A DNA stretch of 64,000 nucleotides from Pseudoalteromonas luteoviolacea. GTDB lineage: Bacteria > Pseudomonadota > Gammaproteobacteria > Enterobacterales > Alteromonadaceae. Below, piece after piece: positions 59,477 to 64,000 of this stretch (positions are counted from its first letter, which is position 1; each line of letters opens with the position of its first letter). The stretch spans positions 310,001 to 374,000 of the forward strand of contig NZ_JWIC01000006.1 in assembly GCF_000814765.1 (NCBI RefSeq). Direction: 5' to 3'. Made by a program: the position numbers and the translations under genes. The notes under the pieces were generated by a model that was given only the letters and a program-made list of their open reading frames with translations, was not told the DNA's origin and made no database searches.

Positions 59477-62254
59477 CTACGAATGTTCCACTTCAATCCA
59501 GTCTTTTTCATCTACCCAGTTTTGGCTGCCTTTATTCACACTGCGAATTGGCACTAGGTAATCACAACTGATCTGTGGCTTCACCGAAGCAAAGATTGGT
59601 ACAAACCCAAAGCTTAAAGCAGTCTCTATAATTGCTTTTTGGTTTTGTGGGTCGATATCAGCCGCTTCATCAATATAAATAGGTATACGGTACAAGGCTT
59701 GCTCTTGATCAGAAAGCAGATAACGAATAAACAACATACCACACAGTAGCTTAATGGTGATACGCGTCCCGTTTGAGCCGGCAGAGTCAATTTTATCAAA
59801 ATGCTCGGTTTCACCAGCACGATTGACGACTTCAAAGCGGATGTCGAACAAATCTGTTAGCGTCAGGCCTGCTTTTTCACTCGCCAGCTTGATAATGTGA
59901 TCTTTTGCTTCATTTACTGCATTTTCGTCCGCTTTGGCTTCACTCAGTAAATCAAAACTTTCCCCTTGCTCGTAGACTTCAGAGGTGCTGATGATGGTAT
60001 CAATACTGTCAACCAGCATCTTGCGAGGGATGACATTTATCTTAAACGCTTTTAAATTGGAGATACGGTGCTGGCTGATCCCACGGTTGAAACTGTTCAT
60101 TTCGCGGCGTAAGCGATCTAAGTCTTCCCTCAAACCTTTAATTGTTGCCGCAACCTCTGTCAGTGCAACACGTGCTTGACGCTCTACCGCATCGCGCTCG
60201 TTATCAATATTATGATAAGCACTGATCAACTTAGCGTATTTTGTAGATTCATCGGTTTCGTTATCAAACTTTGTGATGCCCGCATTGTAAATGTGTAAAT
60301 AGGTATTGCGAACATTCACATCAAGGTTTCTAAGCTCTTGGCAATCTTTGTTAAACTGGTGCACAATTTCCGAGAGATTATCAAAATCAATTTTAACATC
60401 GATTGGGTAAGGGGTTTGCTTACCTTCATAAATCGCCAAGGTATGGTCGATACGCTCAGACTTAACTTGCTTTAAACGATCGCTTTGTCTTAGGATTAGA
60501 TCTTGTTTGCTCTTGATGATCGAACGGCGATCTGAAATGGATCCCGCATTGCGTTGTACATCTTGCAAATAGTCATCGACTTGCTCGCGTTCAGCCGTTA
60601 ATTGGTCTTTAAGCGCAAGCTGTGCTTCAGCTGATTGCTGCATCGTTTGGAATTGCTCGAAGCGTTTTAGAGCTTCCTCAGTTGACATAAGTTCTTGATA
60701 TAATGCATCGCGCTCTTGCTGTTTATCGGCAACGTTTGCAGCAACCTCTCTTTGCTGCTTAAGTTCTGCCAGTGAGCGTTGCAGGGCTTCAAGCTGAGCT
60801 TGTAGCTGTGCTTTATTCTCTCCACTTTGCATTTGCACAGGTGCTAGTTTTTTCAGTTTAATGCTGACACCCGGCAGTTTAAGTTCACCGCCTTTTACAG
60901 CGTTTGATAGAAGCGCCAAGAAGTCAGCAAATGCATCTTCATCTTCAATTGTGACTTCACCCTGCGAGGTGGTGGCAAAAGACAGCAGATCAGGATTTAA
61001 AATTCGTGAAATCTCTTCAACTTCTTTTAGTGAAAGATCCTCACGCATTCGCGTAAATAGGTTAAATTCTAAGTTTTTAAGCTGAAGCTTTAAACTCTTG
61101 ATTTGCTTTTGAGTTTCACCAATACGATAGTCAAGTGTATGTAAGCTTTGACCTTGTGCGCTGTTAATTGAGAAAGACAGTTGCTCATATTCTTTTTTCA
61201 GCAGTGTAAGGTTAGTTTTTAAAGTAGCATGATTGGTCAGCTCAAACTCAGATTTAAGGGCTTGGTAGTCTGTAAACCACCGCTCAATTTGCGTTTGTTT
61301 ACGCTCGATATCACGAGATTGTTGGACATAAAGCTGCTGTTTTTGCTCAAAATCACGCTTTTCTTGTTCGATATTTTCGAGTTGCTCGTTTAGCTCATCA
61401 ATCTGTGTCGTTTGATATTCATCAAAAGCAATAATGGCTTGGTCAATTTTAGGCGCATATGCAGCTAGCTTACCTTTAATGGTCGCTTCACTTTCGATCA
61501 TTTGCTCAAGGGCTGCAATGGGCTCTTGCATAGACTCTAGTGCATTAAGCTCTCGCTTAGAGCGATTAACCTTGTCGAATGCGCGGCGCCATACTTCGTA
61601 AAAATCGACTTTTGAATTTGACATATGACGTTCAAAAACACGTAACATAAAGCGTTTAACATCATGAGCACCCAGTTTGTGCAGGTTTAAAATACGCCTA
61701 AAGATCTCTTTGTAGATCGCGGCATCTTGCACATTATTGAGTGGGATCATTTTAAGGTTAATGTCACCGTCATAAGGTGTCGCACCACCGGTTAATAATG
61801 CGTTTAATTCAGCTGCTTTGAGTTCAATTGGTTTAAAACCTTTTTCACCAAGGTGATTAAATAACTTGGTGTATTTGATAATGCTTTTGCCTTCGGTAAA
61901 GTCATCAAGGTTTAATTTGCCGTTGTAGCAAAAAAACTGATGCGCATAGCCTGCGATTTTACCAAGACCAGCAACACCAATGACAACGTCACCGTGAGGC
62001 AGATTGGCTTCGAGCAAAATATATGATTGATCACTAGAGAAGTAGAACTTTCTGGTTTCCTCTAGGTCGTGACCATCCCATTCAGTCAAGCGTAAGTCAT
62101 TGACTAATGGAAATTGTAGCGCATTAATGACCGAGCTTTTACCCGTGTTGTTAGGCGCACAGATTGATGCGCTTTTATTTAGTGGGATAACACACTTGGC
62201 ATAGCCCGCTGTGTTTAAAAGCGCCAGTTTGCTTAGTCCATATAATTCGCTCAT
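59477..62254 (-). CDS. mksB: Condensin MksB, SMC-like ATPase of the MksBEF complex
   Basis: A 925-residue SMC-type protein, far shorter than MukB (about 1486) and in line with MksB. Walker A is APNNTGKS (33-40). A globular head is followed by long coiled coils (about 265-345 and 470-720). A signature region (SAGSNGTRITIKLL) and Walker B IPIYIDEAAD (D862, E863) close the ATPase near the C-terminus. It acts with MksE and the kleisin MksF to shape the chromosome. The start overlaps mksE as ATGA. No mksG nuclease gene follows it; DUF4136 comes next. Confidence 0.9.
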   Translation of the reverse strand: MSELYGLSKLALLNTAGYAKCVIPLNKSASICAPNNTGKSSVINALQFPLVNDLRLTEWDGHDLEETRKFYFSSDQSYILLEANLPHGDVVIGVAGLGKIAGYAHQFFCYNGKLNLDDFTEGKSIIKYTKLFNHLGEKGFKPIELKAAELNALLTGGATPYDGDINLKMIPLNNVQDAAIYKEIFRRILNLHKLGAHDVKRFMLRVFERHMSNSKVDFYEVWRRAFDKVNRSKRELNALESMQEPIAALEQMIESEATIKGKLAAYAPKIDQAIIAFDEYQTTQIDELNEQLENIEQEKRDFEQKQQLYVQQSRDIERKQTQIERWFTDYQALKSEFELTNHATLKTNLTLLKKEYEQLSFSINSAQGQSLHTLDYRIGETQKQIKSLKLQLKNLEFNLFTRMREDLSLKEVEEISRILNPDLLSFATTSQGEVTIEDEDAFADFLALLSNAVKGGELKLPGVSIKLKKLAPVQMQSGENKAQLQAQLEALQRSLAELKQQREVAANVADKQQERDALYQELMSTEEALKRFEQFQTMQQSAEAQLALKDQLTAEREQVDDYLQDVQRNAGSISDRRSIIKSKQDLILRQSDRLKQVKSERIDHTLAIYEGKQTPYPIDVKIDFDNLSEIVHQFNKDCQELRNLDVNVRNTYLHIYNAGITKFDNETDESTKYAKLISAYHNIDNERDAVERQARVALTEVAATIKGLREDLDRLRREMNSFNRGISQHRISNLKAFKINVIPRKMLVDSIDTIISTSEVYEQGESFDLLSEAKADENAVNEAKDHIIKLASEKAGLTLTDLFDIRFEVVNRAGETEHFDKIDSAGSNGTRITIKLLCGMLFIRYLLSDQEQALYRIPIYIDEAADIDPQNQKAIIETALSFGFVPIFASVKPQISCDYLVPIRSVNKGSQNWVDEKDWIEVEHS

Positions 62255-62802
62255 ACTTCTTCCTCTAGCGCTTCAAAATTATCTTCATTGACTTCCATTA
62301 AGGCGTCGATATATCTATAAACTGGTGCCAACAATACAAAACCACGCTCGGTTTCTTTACAAAGGCCTAATCTCAACATTCTTAAAAAGACATCTTTTCT
62401 TAAATCTGATCCTGAGAAGATCTCTAATTGATCAAATAAGTGTTTGTTAAGTTGGATGAGGGTTTGCATTAGTTCTAAATCGATTTGCTCATCAAAAAGT
62501 GCACGTAAAGGATCTTTGCCTTGGTTTGCGTAATACTCGATGAGGATAAACACGGTTAAAGCGATCGCGCGGCTGATTTTACCCATGTTAGGTGTGCTTT
62601 CATCACTAGCAAGGTAATAAAAACCGCGAGCATCATGTTGAAGGTCATGGCCAAGTGCTGCAAACAACGCCTGATAAGCTTCAATGTGCTGATCAAGTTC
62701 TTGCCACAGTGTCGTATCTTGTTCGCTAATGTGGTAACCACCAGCAAGCTTTTTATTGATAGCTTGCAGCTGTGTTAGGTCATTTAGATTAATTTGTGTC
62801 AT
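62251..62802 (-). CDS. mksE: Condensin subunit MksE (KITE)
   Basis: A 183-residue winged-helix protein that binds the kleisin MksF. It lies between mksF (13 bases upstream) and mksB (ATGA overlap). ELFSGSDLRKDVFLRMLRLGL-like sequence near the C-terminus and an acidic tail (NEDNFEALEEEV) fit MksE/MukE. The assignment rests chiefly on operon position and size. Confidence 0.87.
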   Translation of the reverse strand: MTQINLNDLTQLQAINKKLAGGYHISEQDTTLWQELDQHIEAYQALFAALGHDLQHDARGFYYLASDESTPNMGKISRAIALTVFILIEYYANQGKDPLRALFDEQIDLELMQTLIQLNKHLFDQLEIFSGSDLRKDVFLRMLRLGLCKETERGFVLLAPVYRYIDALMEVNEDNFEALEEEV

Positions 62803-62815
62803 GGTCTTGTACTTA

Positions 62816-64000
62816 TTACTTTGCTTTTTCAGCGTCGGATTGAGAGTGTTCCGAAGCGCTAAATGGATACAATTTAATTTTGGTATTTGCTAATTGCATT
62901 GACTCTTGAGAATCAGACTGCGTGACCGAGAGAGCAGGGTCGCTGATAAGCTTTTGGTATAAAAACAGCATCTCATCGGCTTCTAAATTCGGGTAGCTGT
63001 CACTTAGAAATCCAAGTAGGGCCGTGCGCTTTTTACCGCTGGTAGAGAATGACTTTCTAACATCCTGATAGTCGGGGATGTTAGGACTTTGGTATGCGGG
63101 TACATCATCGTGATCTGGGAGCTGATATTCTTCATGCTCAAACTCTGCGAGGCTTGCCATGTAAGCAACCATATGGCGTTTTTGACCAAGATTGAAACGT
63201 TGTATATCCGATACAAAATCTGGCTGTACAGGCGTGAGCATGCGGTCGACACCATTTTTACGAATAAGCCCCAATACCTTGGCTGCCTGACGGGTAATTA
63301 ACGTATTGCGCCTGAGCTCTTCACGCAGCGGCATCAGCATATCAGCGCTTTTACTTAAGCTTTCACGACCGATTAAGTGCATGTCTAAAATTCGCGTTCT
63401 CAACTGCTCTAACATACGTTTATCATGTGCGCCACGACCAAGCTGCTCAATTTGACTTATTTGTTCGCTGATCTGTAATTCAATTTGGCTAAAGCACGCT
63501 TGGAAAGGACCATGAATGTCGACCATTTCAAGCATAGGCTCAATATACTCATCGAATGCTTCTATTACAGCTTGATAGCGTCGTTTGAGTGATAAGTTAC
63601 TGTGATCAGATTTTGCTTGCTCAACTAAATTGAGTATTGCGCTTTCGTTGTGTTGATAAAGCTTTACAATTTTTCTGACTCGTTCATCCATTATCCGGCT
63701 GAAACGTCTTAGCTCGCTGTGGTCGCCTTCATTGCCGGCCTGAGAAAGTCGCTCGCCAAGGCGTTGCAAATCTTTCACCAATACAGTGATCTCTTCGGCT
63801 AAACCTAAGTGCTCTTCTTGTAATAAAAAACTTGTAAAATCAGCGACTGCACGATTGATTTCAAGTTGAGAAGACTTGGCCAGTGGAATAATAATTTCTT
63901 GATTTAAGAGTCGATTAGTCTCTTTGTAAATCCGCTCACTTGACCAGTTTGGATTTTTTAATTTTATTAAGTTTTGTACATCTTTTATACTGAAATCAGA
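62816..64000 (-). CDS. mksF: Condensin kleisin MksF (5' truncated)
   Basis: The frame runs open to the window edge, giving at least 394 residues from the right end to the stop; starts at 63781 are internal. Predicted helical throughout, it has an N-terminal part with NPNWSSERIYKETNRLL, then LVKDLQRLGERLSQAG, coiled-coil middle sequence and a C-terminal winged-helix-like end. This fits MksF kleisins (MukF about 440 residues). It is the first of the mksF-mksE-mksB operon. Confidence 0.85.
   Translation of the reverse strand, partial: SDFSIKDVQNLIKLKNPNWSSERIYKETNRLLNQEIIIPLAKSSQLEINRAVADFTSFLLQEEHLGLAEEITVLVKDLQRLGERLSQAGNEGDHSELRRFSRIMDERVRKIVKLYQHNESAILNLVEQAKSDHSNLSLKRRYQAVIEAFDEYIEPMLEMVDIHGPFQACFSQIELQISEQISQIEQLGRGAHDKRMLEQLRTRILDMHLIGRESLSKSADMLMPLREELRRNTLITRQAAKVLGLIRKNGVDRMLTPVQPDFVSDIQRFNLGQKRHMVAYMASLAEFEHEEYQLPDHDDVPAYQSPNIPDYQDVRKSFSTSGKKRTALLGFLSDSYPNLEADEMLFLYQKLISDPALSVTQSDSQESMQLANTKIKLYPFSASEHSQSDAEKAK

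Noticed and set aside
59477..62254. MukB as the identity of the SMC-like gene
   Set aside because: The protein is only 925 residues, against about 1486 in MukB, and its neighbours are short MksE/MksF-type; MksB fits better.

Overview
The window looks like ordinary chromosome from a marine gammaproteobacterium of the Alteromonadales, most like Pseudoalteromonas. That rests on gene content and order: msrC-unknown-proQ-prc, yccA-tusDCBE, msbA-lpxK-ycaR-kdsB, zapC, rlmL(K), a 180-kDa NAD-glutamate dehydrogenase and a MksBEF condensin, in moderately AT-rich DNA. I saw no insertion sequence, prophage, CRISPR array or plasmid-type gene. The two end genes are cut by the window.

Layout. 1-3544: branched-chain 2-oxoacid dehydrogenase E1alpha (partial), E1beta and E2. 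3749-4642: ttcA, convergent with a periplasmic solute-binding-like protein (4688-5548). 5819-9678: an uncharacterised three-gene operon (alpha/beta-hydrolase, acetoacetate-decarboxylase-like protein, large FAD amine-oxidase-like protein), followed by a TonB-dependent receptor (9792-12029), a hybrid sensor kinase (12068-14752), a small secreted protein and a large lipoprotein. 17377-19410 (minus strand): yccA and the tusDCBE tRNA sulfur relay. 19673-20165: four identical tRNA-Ser(UGA) genes in tandem under one promoter. 20324-24267: a small membrane protein, msrC, an unknown gene, proQ and prc. 24569-29068: an NhaC-type antiporter, pepN and a DUF2835 gene.

29306-36248 is a four-gene envelope module (DUF1302, DUF1329, YCF48/BNR-repeat protein, MMPL/RND transporter) with an 18-bp perfect palindrome at its predicted promoter. 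36451-41283 is NAD-glutamate dehydrogenase. 41365-49081 carries pyrD, zapC, rlmL(K), a thin glutaredoxin, uup and a DUF3466 protein. 49139-51889 holds a DUF2062 gene and comEC, divergent at their starts. 51953-57062 is msbA, lpxK, ycaR, kdsB (lipid A/Kdo supply), a pseudouridine synthase and tcdA, convergent with csdE-csdA. 58814-59368 is a DUF4136 lipoprotein, and 59477-64000 is mksB-mksE-mksF on the minus strand.

How the genes work together. Several neighbours form known functional sets: TusDCBE for 2-thiouridine, CsdA-CsdE-TcdA for ct6A, MsbA-LpxK-KdsB for lipopolysaccharide, and MksFEB for chromosome organisation. The least explained blocks, and the best candidates for undescribed biology, are the hydrolase/ADC-like/FAD trio at 5819-9678 and the DUF1302-DUF1329-YCF48-RND module at 29306-36248. 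Family assignments come from reading motifs and recalled family features; no database search was run.
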